A DNA stretch of 64,000 nt from Ureibacillus composti (GCA_030348875.1 JAUCEP010000002.1:2497001-2561000), one strand, 5' to 3'; counted from the first letter of the stretch, positions 1 through 9,607 are shown. Program-made: numbers and translations. Notes: generated by a model from the letters alone, not told the origin.

Positions 1-463
1 CAAGTAGCAACATATCTTCTGAAAATTCCTTTTTTAACGACTGCATTACCCTTTCAACATCCGCCCCTTCCCGATCGATTTTATTAATAAAAATAAAAGT
101 TGGGACATTGTATTGTCGGAGAAGATGCCAAACCGTCTCAGTATGACCTTGAATTCCTTCAACTGCGCTGATGATGATAATTGCATAGTCCATTACACTA
201 ATGGCACGTTCCATTTCTGGGGAAAAATCGACGTGACCAGGTGTATCTACTAACGTATAGGTATCTCCCTTATATTGAATTCTACCTTGCTCTGCAAAAA
301 TCGTAATGCCGCGCTGACGTTCAATCGAATGGTTATCAAGATACGCATCCTGATGGTCAACTCGTCCACGTTCTCGAATACTTTGTGTATGAAAAAGGAG
401 CTGCTCCGAAAATGTTGTCTTTCCCGCATCAACATGAGCTAGCACACCTAATGTCTTAAACAT
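1..463 (-). CDS. TetM/EF-G-like translation GTPase, partial (C-terminus outside window)
   Basis: N-terminal part of a translational GTPase of the ribosomal-protection / EF-G-like family; the gene runs off the left edge. Visible G-domain motifs are the P-loop AHVDAGKTT near residue 9, the switch region RQRGITI, the G3 motif DTPGH and the G4 motif NKID. Start is ATG at 463. Proteins of this type bind the ribosome and either release tetracycline-like drugs or act as accessory elongation factors; the diagnostic C-terminal domains are missing, so resistance cannot be claimed. Its promoter side faces the 21-bp-phased TATGAGC array. Confidence 0.85.
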   Translation of the reverse strand, partial: MFKTLGVLAHVDAGKTTFSEQLLFHTQSIRERGRVDHQDAYLDNHSIERQRGITIFAEQGRIQYKGDTYTLVDTPGHVDFSPEMERAISVMDYAIIIISAVEGIQGHTETVWHLLRQYNVPTFIFINKIDREGADVERVMQSLKKEFSEDMLLL

Positions 464-607
464 AAAAAATCCTCATTTCCTTGTTTTGCGTTCTTCTATT
501 GTAGCAAATTTTCGGGTTTATTTTAACGAAAGGTAGAGGTTTTGAGAGAAGATTGGTATGAGTTAACATAATATTATTACTTACTAGTTAGGAGGGTATG
601 GGAGATT

Positions 608-795
608 TATGAGCGTTGGAGTTATTTTTGAGCTAGTAGGTACGGTATGAGCTTCTTTTCCCTGATTATGAGCAGAAAAGTTTTATGAGCGAGAAACTCC
701 GTTTTATGAGCACAATTCGGTTCTTTATGAGCAGCTTTCCTCTCGGTATGAGTAACCTTTCCCCATTTATGAGCAACATGCCATCCTTTATGAGC
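608..795. repeat. 21-bp-phased TATGAGC array (array 1)
   Basis: Intergenic array in the gap between the GTPase start and the trhO 3' end. The word TATGAGC (or close variants) begins at 608, about 627, 646, 667, 684, 705, 726, 747, 768 and 789; the last six are exactly 21 bp apart, and spacers between words differ. Read on the minus strand the phase gives heptapeptides beginning AHK, but the apparent 63-codon frame has no convincing ribosome binding site and I do not call it a gene. Confidence 0.85.
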
Positions 796-865
796 GCTTG
801 TCCCTTCTAGCAAGCTACCTTCCCTATTTATGTGCCACCCCGCAATTAGCTAAAAACACAAGAAA

Positions 866-894
866 ACTTGTTGTGACAATCAATCACAACAAGT
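866..894 (-). terminator. Rho-independent terminator of trhO
   Basis: Perfect 11-bp stem (arms ACTTGTTGTGA and TCACAACAAGT) 12 bp past the trhO stop codon, followed on the minus strand by a T-rich stretch. Confidence 0.8.
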
Positions 895-905
895 CTTTGT
901 TTATC

Positions 906-1871
906 TTAATTTGCAGCTCCTTGCCATACCTTTTCAAGTTCAGCAATTGTCGCGCGCACTTGGTCTTCTGGTAAATTATGTTTTTCCACATATCGGTTGC
1001 GAGGATGTTTCGTACATTCTATTGAGCATCCGCCTAAATGCTTTGCTTCATTTTCTTCTGAAGCTAGAATATGTTTGTTGCAATCAGGATTTGAACATTT
1101 AATGTAGCGTTCACATGGTGTGCCATCAAAATGGTCTTTTCCGACAACAACGTGCTCCACTTGATTAATTGGCACTGTGATGCGCTCATCAAATACGTAC
1201 ATTTGGCCGTCCCAAAGTTGCCCTTTTGCTACAGGATCTTTACTGTAAGTCGCAATTCCACCATGTAATTGGCCAACGTCTTCCCCAATTCCTTCACGTT
1301 TTAACCAACCAGAGAATTTTTCGCAACGAATCCCACCAGTGCAATATGTCAGAACACGTTTTCCTTCAAATAAATCTTTGTTTTCGCGAACCCATTTGGG
1401 TGTGTCACGGAATGTTTCCACTTCTGGACGAATCGCCCCACGGAAGTGACCCACATCATATTCATACGTATTTCGCACATCAAGTACGACTGTATCTTCT
1501 CGCTGCATTTCTTCCATAAATTCAGCAGGAGATAAATAACGACCAGTTATTTCATGTGGATTAATATCATCCTCTAGACTCAAATTGACAAGCTCCGGAC
1601 GTGGACGCACTTTCATTTTTTTAAATGCATGCCCTTCTGCTTCATCTATTTTAAAAACAATTCCTTCGAATAATGGATTATTTCTCATCAAATCCATATA
1701 AGCATTCGTATCTTCAATTGTACCTGAGACCGTACCGTTGATTCCTTCTGTTGCAACTAAGATACGACCCTTTAAGTTCATTGTATTGCATGCTTCTAAA
1801 TGCTCAGCAGCAAATTGAGTTGGATCTTCAATTGTTGTGTAATGATAATATAATAAAACTCGGTAATTCAT
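906..1871 (-). CDS. trhO: tRNA uridine hydroxylase TrhO (rhodanese family)
   Basis: About 321 residues, full length for the UPF0176/TrhO family, which hydroxylates uridine 34 of certain tRNAs to ho5U using molecular oxygen. An N-terminal ferredoxin-like part (residues 1-95) is followed by a rhodanese domain with the active-site loop [10 protein letters not shown] near residue 177 and a Cys-rich tail (CSNPDC, CSIEC). I choose the ATG at 1871 rather than 1889 because AGGTGG lies 7 bp before it. Cytoplasmic, single gene with its own terminator. Confidence 0.92.
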   Translation of the reverse strand: MNYRVLLYYHYTTIEDPTQFAAEHLEACNTMNLKGRILVATEGINGTVSGTIEDTNAYMDLMRNNPLFEGIVFKIDEAEGHAFKKMKVRPRPELVNLSLEDDINPHEITGRYLSPAEFMEEMQREDTVVLDVRNTYEYDVGHFRGAIRPEVETFRDTPKWVRENKDLFEGKRVLTYCTGGIRCEKFSGWLKREGIGEDVGQLHGGIATYSKDPVAKGQLWDGQMYVFDERITVPINQVEHVVVGKDHFDGTPCERYIKCSNPDCNKHILASEENEAKHLGGCSIECTKHPRNRYVEKHNLPEDQVRATIAELEKVWQGAAN

Positions 1872-2072
1872 GTTTGTTCCACCTATCATTTATATTTGCA
1901 GGATATCCCTGATAGTATTAAAAGCGCTTTAAGTTACGCCGATTAAACGAACCACGCCTAAATAAGATATATTTAAATAATATATGATAAAGCGATTTTT
2001 CTCCACCACTAATAAAAATGATGTAAAAATTAATAGGTGTTTTGTGAAAAGTTTTCGAATTGCCTATATCTA

Positions 2073-2975
2073 TTAACCTAAAAAATAGAGTGTGAGTGGG
2101 ATCGTTATTAAACTAATAACTGTTGTAATTAGTGTGATAAACGAAAGTAAATTAGGCTTCGTATTAAATTGGACAGCTAGCATAGTCGTATTTGCTGCGA
2201 CAGGCATTGCGGCTAATAAGACAAATACATTTTTAATCATGTCATTTACTGGCATAAAGCTAACTAATAAAGCCGCAATTAAAGGAGATGCAATCATTCG
2301 AACTACTATAACCGGGCTTAAATACTTTATTTCAAATTTCTGGGATTGAATCTCAGCTAGTTGCATCCCCAAAAGCAACATGACAGTAGGAATTGCAGCT
2401 GATCCTAGTAATCCAAGTCCATCAATAATCGTTGGCGATAACTGAATATTTATCAGTTGAAATAATATCCCTAATGTTACTCCATATAATACCGGCATTT
2501 TAACTACTTTCTTTAGTGCTTCTTTAATTGTAGTTGGTTTTTCACTGCCATAGGAGGCAATAAAAATACCGACAGTGTTGATCAATAACGCTTGGATGAC
2601 CATGATAATAATTGCATAATCAAATGCAACCGCCCCAAAAGCAAATAAGGCTACCGGCGTTCCGTAATTCCCACTATTCGGAAAGATATTCCCTAATAAC
2701 ATGACGGACATATGCGTTTTATCCGCCTTGATTATTTTCCCATAAACTAGGGTAATACATACGAGTACAATTGTAAGTGTGATGCTTAATAAGAACATAT
2801 AGAAATGTTCAATATTTAACTTATTCGTATAAAACGTTTCAAAAGTTAGAAAAGGTAACATTAAATAAAGGGACATAGTTGAAATTGATTTTATATTTAA
2901 TTTGAGTTTTTTTTGCCCTATATACCCTATACTAAAAATAATGAACGCAGGTAAAACAACTAACAATAAATCCAT
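2073..2975 (-). CDS. AEC-family transporter (auxin efflux carrier type)
   Basis: About 300 residues, ten hydrophobic segments in two halves, with the family pattern MLLGNIFPNSGNYGTPVA in the middle and MPVAANTTMLA near the C-terminus. AEC proteins are inner-membrane carriers; characterised bacterial members move malate or related organic acids. No substrate can be assigned. Start is ATG at 2975, with GAGAGGGG 8 bp upstream; the upstream ATG at 2993 lacks a site. Single gene. Confidence 0.85.
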   Translation of the reverse strand: MDLLLVVLPAFIIFSIGYIGQKKLKLNIKSISTMSLYLMLPFLTFETFYTNKLNIEHFYMFLLSITLTIVLVCITLVYGKIIKADKTHMSVMLLGNIFPNSGNYGTPVALFAFGAVAFDYAIIIMVIQALLINTVGIFIASYGSEKPTTIKEALKKVVKMPVLYGVTLGILFQLINIQLSPTIIDGLGLLGSAAIPTVMLLLGMQLAEIQSQKFEIKYLSPVIVVRMIASPLIAALLVSFMPVNDMIKNVFVLLAAMPVAANTTMLAVQFNTKPNLLSFITLITTVISLITIPLTLYFLG

Positions 2976-3437
2976 CAAAAAAACCCCTCTCAATTACTAC
3001 CCCGTTTAAAAAACAAAAAATGCCATTTCCATCATATAGTAATTGATATTTTAACATGTTAATAGGATGAAGAGTCATTTTAAATCATCTCATTTATAGA
3101 TTAAAATTATGATATATACATATTTGTTTATATCATTCTAATAATTTACAATTAACTTGTATTGGTAAAGGCTTAACAACCCTTATTAATTTTGCCCCCA
3201 ACCTTAAAATCAGTATTGCAACGAAAAAGTGGTCCACTGAATTATTCAGTCGATCACTTTTTTCGTACTTCCTTTGTCCGCACCAATTATCTAAACCCTT
3301 CAAGAAAAAAACGAATTGTGTAATAAAAACAAAATTGAAATATTATAATGTCTCATCCGCCCTCATTTTGTTGTACTTGTAATTCTTTTTCCAAGTTTCA
3401 AAGTAGTACGTTCATTATGAATAGGAGGTTTTGTGAC
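2976..3437. other. Gene-free gap with one long hairpin
   Basis: No gene seen. It holds an AT-rich stretch and, at about 3219-3266, an imperfect hairpin whose outer arms are ACGAAAAAGTG and CACTTTTTTCGT. It could be a terminator for transcripts from the right or a leader structure of the downstream ABC operon. Confidence 0.5.
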
Positions 3438-4556
3438 TTGAAGAAAAAGCATTGGCTATTCGGTCTTTTATTTGCCTTTGTTTTACTCGTTCTTGCTGCA
3501 TGTAATGGGAATGACTCGAAAGATGAAACGAATCCGTCGGAGGAAGGAACAACTTCAACTGAAACCACTACAACCGAAGAGGAAGCAACAGCGGAAGAAT
3601 CCCCTTCTGGAAAACTAGTCATTTACACAGGGCGTGATGAAGGGCTTGTGCAAGGGGTCATTGAAAAGTTCAATGAAAAGTATCCAGACATTGAAGTCGA
3701 ATACTTAACAATGGGCGCACAACAAATTTTAGAACGTCTCCGCGCTGAAAAAGCGAATCCTCAAGGTGATTTCTGGTGGGGTGGAACACAATCTGCACTT
3801 ATTGTAGGGGCAAATGAAGATTTACTTCATTCTTGGGAGCCAAGTTTCTCAAATGCCATCAAAGATGAACATAAAGATGCAGAGGGTCGTTGGTTTGGGG
3901 AAATGCTTTTACCTGAAGTCATTATGATTAATAGCGATGTGTTAACAAAAGAAACGGGTCCACAAGATTGGGATGACCTCCTTGACCCGAAATGGAAAGA
4001 CCAAATCCTCATTCGTGGAGTATTAGCTTCTGGTACAATGCGTACGATTTACTCCTCAATGATTGTTCGACAAGGTGCGGATACACCTGAAAAAGGTTAT
4101 GACTGGCTAATGAAACTTGATGCGAACACAAAAGAATATACACAAGATCCGAATCAACTTTACTTAAAACTAACTCGTCAAGAAGGTACGGTTTCATTGT
4201 GGAATTTACAAGATATTTTACTGAAGAAACATACTACAGACTATCCATTTGACTATATTTATCCAAAGAGTGGTGCACCGATTTTAGTTGATGGTGTAGC
4301 CGTCGTAAACAATGCTCCAAACCTTAAAAACGCAGAGCTCTTCACAGAATTTTTATTTGAACAAGGACTTGTAACAGAACTAGCTAATGAATACTATCAA
4401 ATTCCAACTCGTACGGACATTGATTTAAATGCAATGCCTGATTGGTATAAAGAACTTAATTTAACGACGTTTGATATTGATTGGGAAGTCATGTCTGCGA
4501 AGGAAGCAGAATGGATGGAATACTGGGACACAAATATTAAAGGTCGTGCAAAATAA
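3438..4556 (+). CDS. ABC transporter substrate-binding lipoprotein (iron/phosphonate/polyamine-type)
   Basis: About 372 residues. TTG start at 3438 with TAGGAGG 9 bp upstream; the preceding open frame has no signal. The protein opens with a lipoprotein signal peptide (basic KKKHW, hydrophobic core, lipobox LAAC) and a Ser/Thr/Glu-rich linker, then a type 2 periplasmic-binding fold starting KLVIYTGRDEGL. That opening and the later NEYYQIPTRTD segment are typical of binding proteins for ferric iron, 2-aminoethylphosphonate or polyamines; sequence alone does not separate these. Anchored outside the membrane, it feeds the permease two genes downstream. A terminator hairpin separates it from the ATPase gene. 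Confidence 0.85.
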   Translation: MKKKHWLFGLLFAFVLLVLAACNGNDSKDETNPSEEGTTSTETTTTEEEATAEESPSGKLVIYTGRDEGLVQGVIEKFNEKYPDIEVEYLTMGAQQILERLRAEKANPQGDFWWGGTQSALIVGANEDLLHSWEPSFSNAIKDEHKDAEGRWFGEMLLPEVIMINSDVLTKETGPQDWDDLLDPKWKDQILIRGVLASGTMRTIYSSMIVRQGADTPEKGYDWLMKLDANTKEYTQDPNQLYLKLTRQEGTVSLWNLQDILLKKHTTDYPFDYIYPKSGAPILVDGVAVVNNAPNLKNAELFTEFLFEQGLVTELANEYYQIPTRTDIDLNAMPDWYKELNLTTFDIDWEVMSAKEAEWMEYWDTNIKGRAK

Positions 4557-4591
4557 CCGCCATCCCTCTTTTACTTTCATATAGTTCCCTT

Positions 4592-4626
4592 AGGGTGTGA
4601 CAAAAAACTCGTCACACCCTCTTTCT
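4592..4626 (+). terminator. Intercistronic terminator after the binding-protein gene
   Basis: Ten-base perfect stem AGGGTGTGAC / GTCACACCCT followed by CTTTCT. It lies between the binding-protein and ATPase genes and would make the binding protein more abundant than the membrane parts. Confidence 0.75.
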
Positions 4627-4672
4627 AAAAAATAGCTATTCTTCTTCGATGTCGATGGAAAGGAGCTTATGT

Positions 4673-5743
4673 GTGAAAAGTGTTCGATTGGAACATGTGA
4701 CAAAATCTTTTGGCAAAGTCGAAACCATTAATGATTTAAATTTAATGATCCAACCCGGCGAGTTTTTTACCTTTCTAGGACCAAGTGGTTGTGGAAAAAC
4801 GACAACACTTCGTATGATAGCGGGATTTTATTATCCTACTACGGGCAAAATCTACTTTGATGACGCGAACGTAACCGGTTTACAGCCAAACAAACGAAAT
4901 ATTGGGATGGTTTTTCAAAATTATGCCTTGTTCCCCCATATGACGGTTGATGAAAATATTGCGTTTGGATTAAAGGTAAGAAAAATGCCCACTCCTGTCA
5001 TTCGTAAAAAAGTGGATCGTATTCGAGAGATTGTTCATTTAGGACCTTTCGGAAATCGCAAAATAAATGAACTATCAGGCGGGCAACAACAACGAGTTGC
5101 TTTAGCAAGAGCCTTAGTCATTGAACCAGATATTTTATTGTTAGATGAACCTTTATCGAATTTAGATGCCAAATTACGCGAGGAAACACGTGTTGAAATT
5201 AAGCGCATCCAATCAGAGCTTGGCGTTACGACGATTTATGTGACACACGATCAAACGGAAGCGATGGCGATGTCGGACCGTATTATGGTGATGGACCGTG
5301 GGCATGTGCAACAAGTCGGAACTCCACAAGAAATCTATAATCGCCCCGTCAACCGATTCGTTTCGAACTTTATTGGAGAAACCAATCTCTTAGAAGCAAC
5401 AATTGATGAGGTCACTTCAGAGGACTTAATTGTGACAACTTGTGATGGGTGGACACTGCGTGGGAAAAGGAAAAACATTTCCCCCTTAATTAAACTTAAA
5501 ATTGGTGAAACCGTTTATGTTTCTATTCGACCTGAATTCATTCAGCAAGGACCTGGAGAAAATGATTTATCTGGGATCATTTCCTTTGTCGAATTTACCG
5601 GATTAAGTGTCCAATACATTGTGAATATGCCAAGTGCCACTTTGAAGGCGATGATTTTAAATGATGGAAGTCCACTCAAACAAATTGGTGATGAGATTGT
5701 CCTGAATATCCCACCGGAAGGCCTTTATTTCCTTGGAGAATAG
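4673..5743 (+). CDS. ABC transporter ATP-binding protein (PotA/FbpC type)
   Basis: About 356 residues. Walker A GPSGCGKTT, Q-loop FQNYALFP, signature LSGGQQQR, Walker B ILLLDEPLSNLD and switch THDQTEA, followed by a C-terminal TOBE-like regulatory region of about 110 residues as in iron/polyamine/phosphonate importers. I choose GTG at 4673 because AAAGGAG sits 7 bp upstream and the first residues KSVRLEHVTKSFG match the family start; earlier ATGs overlap the ribosome site. The gene is 14 bp from the permease gene. Confidence 0.9.
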   Translation: MKSVRLEHVTKSFGKVETINDLNLMIQPGEFFTFLGPSGCGKTTTLRMIAGFYYPTTGKIYFDDANVTGLQPNKRNIGMVFQNYALFPHMTVDENIAFGLKVRKMPTPVIRKKVDRIREIVHLGPFGNRKINELSGGQQQRVALARALVIEPDILLLDEPLSNLDAKLREETRVEIKRIQSELGVTTIYVTHDQTEAMAMSDRIMVMDRGHVQQVGTPQEIYNRPVNRFVSNFIGETNLLEATIDEVTSEDLIVTTCDGWTLRGKRKNISPLIKLKIGETVYVSIRPEFIQQGPGENDLSGIISFVEFTGLSVQYIVNMPSATLKAMILNDGSPLKQIGDEIVLNIPPEGLYFLGE

Positions 5744-5757
5744 GAGGTTGAATACAA

Positions 5758-7473
5758 ATGAAACGAGAAATTTCATCGAATGAAAGCGGATGGTCTCGTC
5801 TCACGCAGTCTCCTTATTTTATCTATTTATTGATTTCGCCCTTATTTCTTATTTTATTTGCTTATGTTGTATATCCGTTTTATCAAACATTTCTTCAAAG
5901 CTTTAATGGTGAAAATACCCTGTTAAACTATCAGAAGTTTTTCAGTTTAGCGAGCCCTGCGAACTTAGAGGCACTTTGGACTAGTGTCTATATATCCGTG
6001 ATTAGTGTCTTCACTTGTGCCTTAGTTGGGGTAACAATGGCGTTTCTACTCGAGCGATACGAATTTCCGGGAAGACGCTTGCTGTCTGTGCTTGTATTAG
6101 TTCCAATGGCGCTTCCTCCATTAGTGGGCGTACTCTCCTTTACGTTTTTATACGGAGATAGTGGAATTATTCCGAGGGGGATTCAGCATCTTTTAAGCTT
6201 GGAGCAAACACCTTTTGCCTTAAAAGGAATATGGGGTGTCATCGTTGTACATACCTTTACCATGTACACGTACTTTTATTTGACGGCTTCATCTGCCATT
6301 AAAGGATTAGACCCATCTCTTGAAGAAGCAGCGACTAGTTTAGGTGCTAGTCGAATTCGAGTTTGGTCCAAAGTTATTTTACCGATGTTAACTCCTTCAA
6401 TCGTGGCAGCATCCCTGCTTGTTTTTATGGTATCAATGGCCTCCTATACTGCCCCACTTATGTTTGGTGTCGAGAGAACGATGACGATGCAAATTTATTT
6501 ATCACGGACAAATGGAAACCTCGAGATGGCGGCAACCCAATCAACCATTTTATCCATTGTGTCGGTAACGTTTTTAATTATTATGCGGTGGTATCAAAAT
6601 CGACGAAACTATCAAAATCTGAGTAAAGGTATTAGCGTTCATAGATCAGAAGTATCGTCGAAACCTTTGAAAATTATCGCAGTCATTGGTTCATTTATCG
6701 GGACACTCATATTAATTTTGCCTATCTTGGTACTTGTGTTGATTTCATTTTCGGTAGACGGCTCATGGACCATCCAAGTACTGCCGCCAGAATATACATT
6801 CGATCATTATATTGCGTTGTTTACAGACGAAAAAACATGGCGACCTATCTGGAACTCCTTACAAATGGGATTTGTCGCTACGATCGGGAATATTTTGTTT
6901 GGAGTTGCAGCAGCCTATGCGATGGTACGGCTGAATTTTAAAGGTAAAACCCTTCTAGATATTTTAATTATGGTTCCGTGGGCATTGCCTGGAACAGTCG
7001 TGGCAGTTAATATTATTGCGGCATTTAGTACAGAAAACATTTTTGCCTTTAATCAAGTGTTAATCGGGACATTTTGGATCCTACCGCTCGCCTATTTCAT
7101 CCGACATTTGCCTCTCGTCTTCCGTTCAACTTCAGCGTCCTTAATGCAGCTAGATCAATCAATAGAAGAAGCGGCAAGAAGTTTAGGCGCCTCTTGGTGG
7201 TATAGCTTTAGAAAAATTGTGTTACCTCTAACTTTTACCGGGGTCTTAGCAGGGACATTACTCGCTTTTGTTCAAAGTATTGGAGAATTCGTTGCATCCA
7301 TCTTAATTTATAACACATCAACCATGCCCTTATCAGTTGCCATTTTCCAGAAACTATATGCATTTGACTTTGGTACAGCTTGTGCATATGGGGTATTGCA
7401 GATCTTGTTGATTTTAATTGTCTTGGTGATTTCAGAGAAGTTATTAAAAGGCAGCGCAGGGTCAGCTTTATAG
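5758..7473 (+). CDS. ABC transporter permease, two fused membrane domains
   Basis: 571 residues containing two binding-protein-dependent permease domains in one chain, about residues 60-290 and 340-560, each with about six membrane helices. Each carries an EAA loop that contacts the ATPase: EEAATSLGASRIRVWSKVILP and EEAARSLGASWWYSFRKIVLP. Fused permeases of this design occur in ferric-iron (FbpB-like) and phosphonate importers. Third gene of the importer; AGGAGG precedes the ATG. Transcription likely stops at the hairpin at 7489-7526. Confidence 0.9.
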   Translation: MKREISSNESGWSRLTQSPYFIYLLISPLFLILFAYVVYPFYQTFLQSFNGENTLLNYQKFFSLASPANLEALWTSVYISVISVFTCALVGVTMAFLLERYEFPGRRLLSVLVLVPMALPPLVGVLSFTFLYGDSGIIPRGIQHLLSLEQTPFALKGIWGVIVVHTFTMYTYFYLTASSAIKGLDPSLEEAATSLGASRIRVWSKVILPMLTPSIVAASLLVFMVSMASYTAPLMFGVERTMTMQIYLSRTNGNLEMAATQSTILSIVSVTFLIIMRWYQNRRNYQNLSKGISVHRSEVSSKPLKIIAVIGSFIGTLILILPILVLVLISFSVDGSWTIQVLPPEYTFDHYIALFTDEKTWRPIWNSLQMGFVATIGNILFGVAAAYAMVRLNFKGKTLLDILIMVPWALPGTVVAVNIIAAFSTENIFAFNQVLIGTFWILPLAYFIRHLPLVFRSTSASLMQLDQSIEEAARSLGASWWYSFRKIVLPLTFTGVLAGTLLAFVQSIGEFVASILIYNTSTMPLSVAIFQKLYAFDFGTACAYGVLQILLILIVLVISEKLLKGSAGSAL

Positions 7474-7488
7474 AGGGGATGAACGAAG

Positions 7489-7526
7489 ATGAACCGAGAA
7501 ACTCGTGTGTTGGTTTCTCGGTTCAT
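7489..7526. terminator. Palindromic hairpin, left border of array 2
   Basis: Perfect 14-bp arms ATGAACCGAGAAAC / GTTTCTCGGTTCAT with a 10-base loop, 15 bp after the permease stop. Likely terminator of the ABC operon. An almost identical palindrome closes the other side of the array at 8421-8458. Confidence 0.8.
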
Positions 7527-7555
7527 TTGTTTATGGGATGTGGGTTTTGGGATGT

Positions 7556-8390
7556 ACTTGTGAGTTTGTGTTGGTTACGTGCGATTTGGTGTATTTTATG
7601 TGCGAGTTTGATCTGGTTATGTGCGAGTTTGATCTGGTTATGTGCGAGTTTACCCAATTTATGTGCGACTTTCTCATATTTATGTGCGCTTTTGTGTTGG
7701 TTATGTGTGACTTGGCGACCTTTACGTGCGAGTTTACCCAATTTACGTGCGACCTTCATTTGTTTACGTGCGGCTTACTTTTTACGTGCGCTTTTGTGTT
7801 GATTACGTGTGACTTGGCGACCTTTAAGTGCAAGTTTGACCAATTTATGTGCGACTTTCTCGTATTTACGTGCGGCTTCTTTTTTACGTGCGCTTTTGTG
7901 TTGGTTACGTGTGACTTGGCGACCTTTAAGTGCGAGTTTACCCAATTTACGTGCGACTTTCTCGTATTTATGTGCGACTTCTTTTTTACGTGCGCTTTTG
8001 TGTTGGTTACGTGTGACTTGGCGACCTTTACGTGCGAGTTTACCCAATTTACGTGCGACCTTCATTTGTTTACGTGCGGCTTACTTTTTACGTGCGCTTT
8101 TGTACTGGTTACGTGTGACTTGGCGACCTTTACGTGCGAGTTTACCCAATTTATGTGCGACTTTCTCGTATTTGCGTGCGGCTTCTTTTTTACGTGCGCT
8201 TTTGTACTGGTTACGTGTGACTTGGCGACCTTTACGTGCGGGTTTACCCAATTTATGTGCGACTTTCTCGTATTTACGTGCGGCTTCTTTTTTACGTGCG
8301 CTTTTGTGTTGGTTACGTGTGACTTGGCGACCTTTACGTGCGAGTTTACCCAATTTACGTGCGACCTTCATGTATTTACATGCGACTTTT
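7556..8390. repeat. 21-bp-phased ACGTGCG array with 102-bp higher-order unit (array 2)
   Basis: About 835 bp made of units starting with ACGTGCG, ATGTGCG or close variants. Most units are 21 bp, one type is 18 bp. Five units (21+21+18+21+21) form a 102-bp higher-order repeat: the landmark GTGACTTGGCGACC starts at 7707, 7809, 7911, 8013, 8115, 8217 and 8319, exactly 102 bp each. Because 18 and 21 are multiples of three, long open frames appear on both strands (a minus-strand frame repeats ARK-x4); I see no ribosome site or recognisable protein and treat them as by-products. Confidence 0.9.
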
Positions 8391-8420
8391 CTTTTTCACC
8401 TTCGACTTCTTCAATAAAAA

Positions 8421-8458
8421 ATGAACCGAGAAACTTTTAGGTTTGTTTCTTGGTTCAT
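8421..8458. terminator. Palindromic hairpin, right border of array 2
   Basis: Arms ATGAACCGAGAAAC and GTTTCTTGGTTCAT (one G-U pair), nearly identical to the hairpin at 7489-7526. It lies about 90 bp past the stop of the convergent WHH nuclease gene and may terminate it. Confidence 0.75.
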
Positions 8459-8545
8459 GTCTTTTGGAAGAGTTTTCTTTCGTAATCCATGTACAAAATC
8501 AAAGTGAGAAGATTTAATTGAAGATGCCATCATCTCTATGTTAAA

Positions 8546-9442
8546 TCACCGATACTCACTGCCCCCACCCCAGATGGTACGGCCACCTGTGTGAGCTGTT
8601 TGTGCGTGTGTATCTTCATCAACTAGTTGTAAAACACCTGGTTCTTCATTGTGGTGCCAAGTGTAGCCGTCAGGAGTTTGCCCGTTTGCAAGACCTTGAA
8701 CATCTGTAGAGGATAACCCTAGTTCATTCGCTATATTCGGATTTTGCGAGATTGCTTGATATAAAGTATCATTTGCAATATTAAAATGAATGTGATCACT
8801 TTCGAGATATACCTCCTCAGAAAGCACTACATTAAAATCTGATTCAAATACAGGAAAAGTCCCTTCAACTACTTGTCCATTTGGCAAATCAATAACTTTT
8901 TCAACGAACGGTACGCCTGTTTCTGGATGTTCAAATCCGTTTAAATGATCATTTTTTGTCTCCAGTGATTCAGCTTCTACGACATCCGCTCCTTCAATCA
9001 AATCGATCACGCCGATTGCTAGTGTCGAAACGGCTACAACTTTTCCAAGATTTTTTAATCCCTCTATTCCTTGCTGTTGATTGCCCGTAGAAAACCCTTT
9101 TACTGTTGCCCCTGCCTTCGTTGCAGTGTATTTAATGGCCGAACCGATGCCTTTTATAGTATTTGTTGTAGAATCTTTTAAGTTATTTAATCCCATTTCT
9201 TTATAATAGTCATCTTTCTTAATCACACCATATGTTCCTTGAACCGTTCCATCTAAAAACTGCCCTGCATTGTTTAATGCGATTTTAGAAGCTGCCTGCA
9301 TACTATCACCGACGTCTTCCATCCATTCTCCTGTTTCCTTCCACTTTGTTCCTACTGCTTTTCCAGCAAGTTTTACGGAACCACCAATAATTCCGCCACC
9401 AACCGTCCCTATTCCTTTTCCAACTTTACGAAATACGTCCAT
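8546..9442 (-). CDS. Polymorphic-toxin-type protein with C-terminal WHH (HNH/Endo VII) nuclease domain
   Basis: About 298 residues. The N-terminal half is rich in Gly, Ala and Lys (GKGIGTVGGGIIGGSVKLAGKAVG) with a hydrophobic stretch near residue 135. The last 120 residues match the WHH nuclease family: HPETGVPF, then GYTWHHNEEPGVLQLVDEDTH and the closing HTGGRTIWGGG. WHH domains are DNase tips of bacterial polymorphic toxins. No immunity gene lies downstream, where the array begins; the divergent neighbour is a membrane protein. Start is ATG at 9442 with GGAG 8 bp upstream. It has no signal peptide or recognisable delivery domain, so how or whether it is exported is unclear. Confidence 0.75.
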   Translation of the reverse strand: MDVFRKVGKGIGTVGGGIIGGSVKLAGKAVGTKWKETGEWMEDVGDSMQAASKIALNNAGQFLDGTVQGTYGVIKKDDYYKEMGLNNLKDSTTNTIKGIGSAIKYTATKAGATVKGFSTGNQQQGIEGLKNLGKVVAVSTLAIGVIDLIEGADVVEAESLETKNDHLNGFEHPETGVPFVEKVIDLPNGQVVEGTFPVFESDFNVVLSEEVYLESDHIHFNIANDTLYQAISQNPNIANELGLSSTDVQGLANGQTPDGYTWHHNEEPGVLQLVDEDTHAQTAHTGGRTIWGGGSEYR

Positions 9443-9607
9443 CAAGAGCTCTCCATTTCTTTCATCCTAGTTCAGCACCTTACTTTAATAGGTATATCAT
9501 ATCACGCCTTTTATTCAGACAAGATGAACTTTTATTTCATAGATGTAAGGTATTCCGTAATGTTTGATAAATCTGTTTAATAAAATTAAGGGATGATGGA
9601 GATTGGA

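Noticed and set aside
608-8390. CRISPR array
   Set aside because: Words are 7-9 bp with 12-14 bp spacers, far shorter than CRISPR repeats, and no cas genes are present.
7380-8440. Long open frames on both strands through array 2
   Set aside because: They follow from repeat units being multiples of three; no ribosome sites, no start context, and both strands stay open equally.
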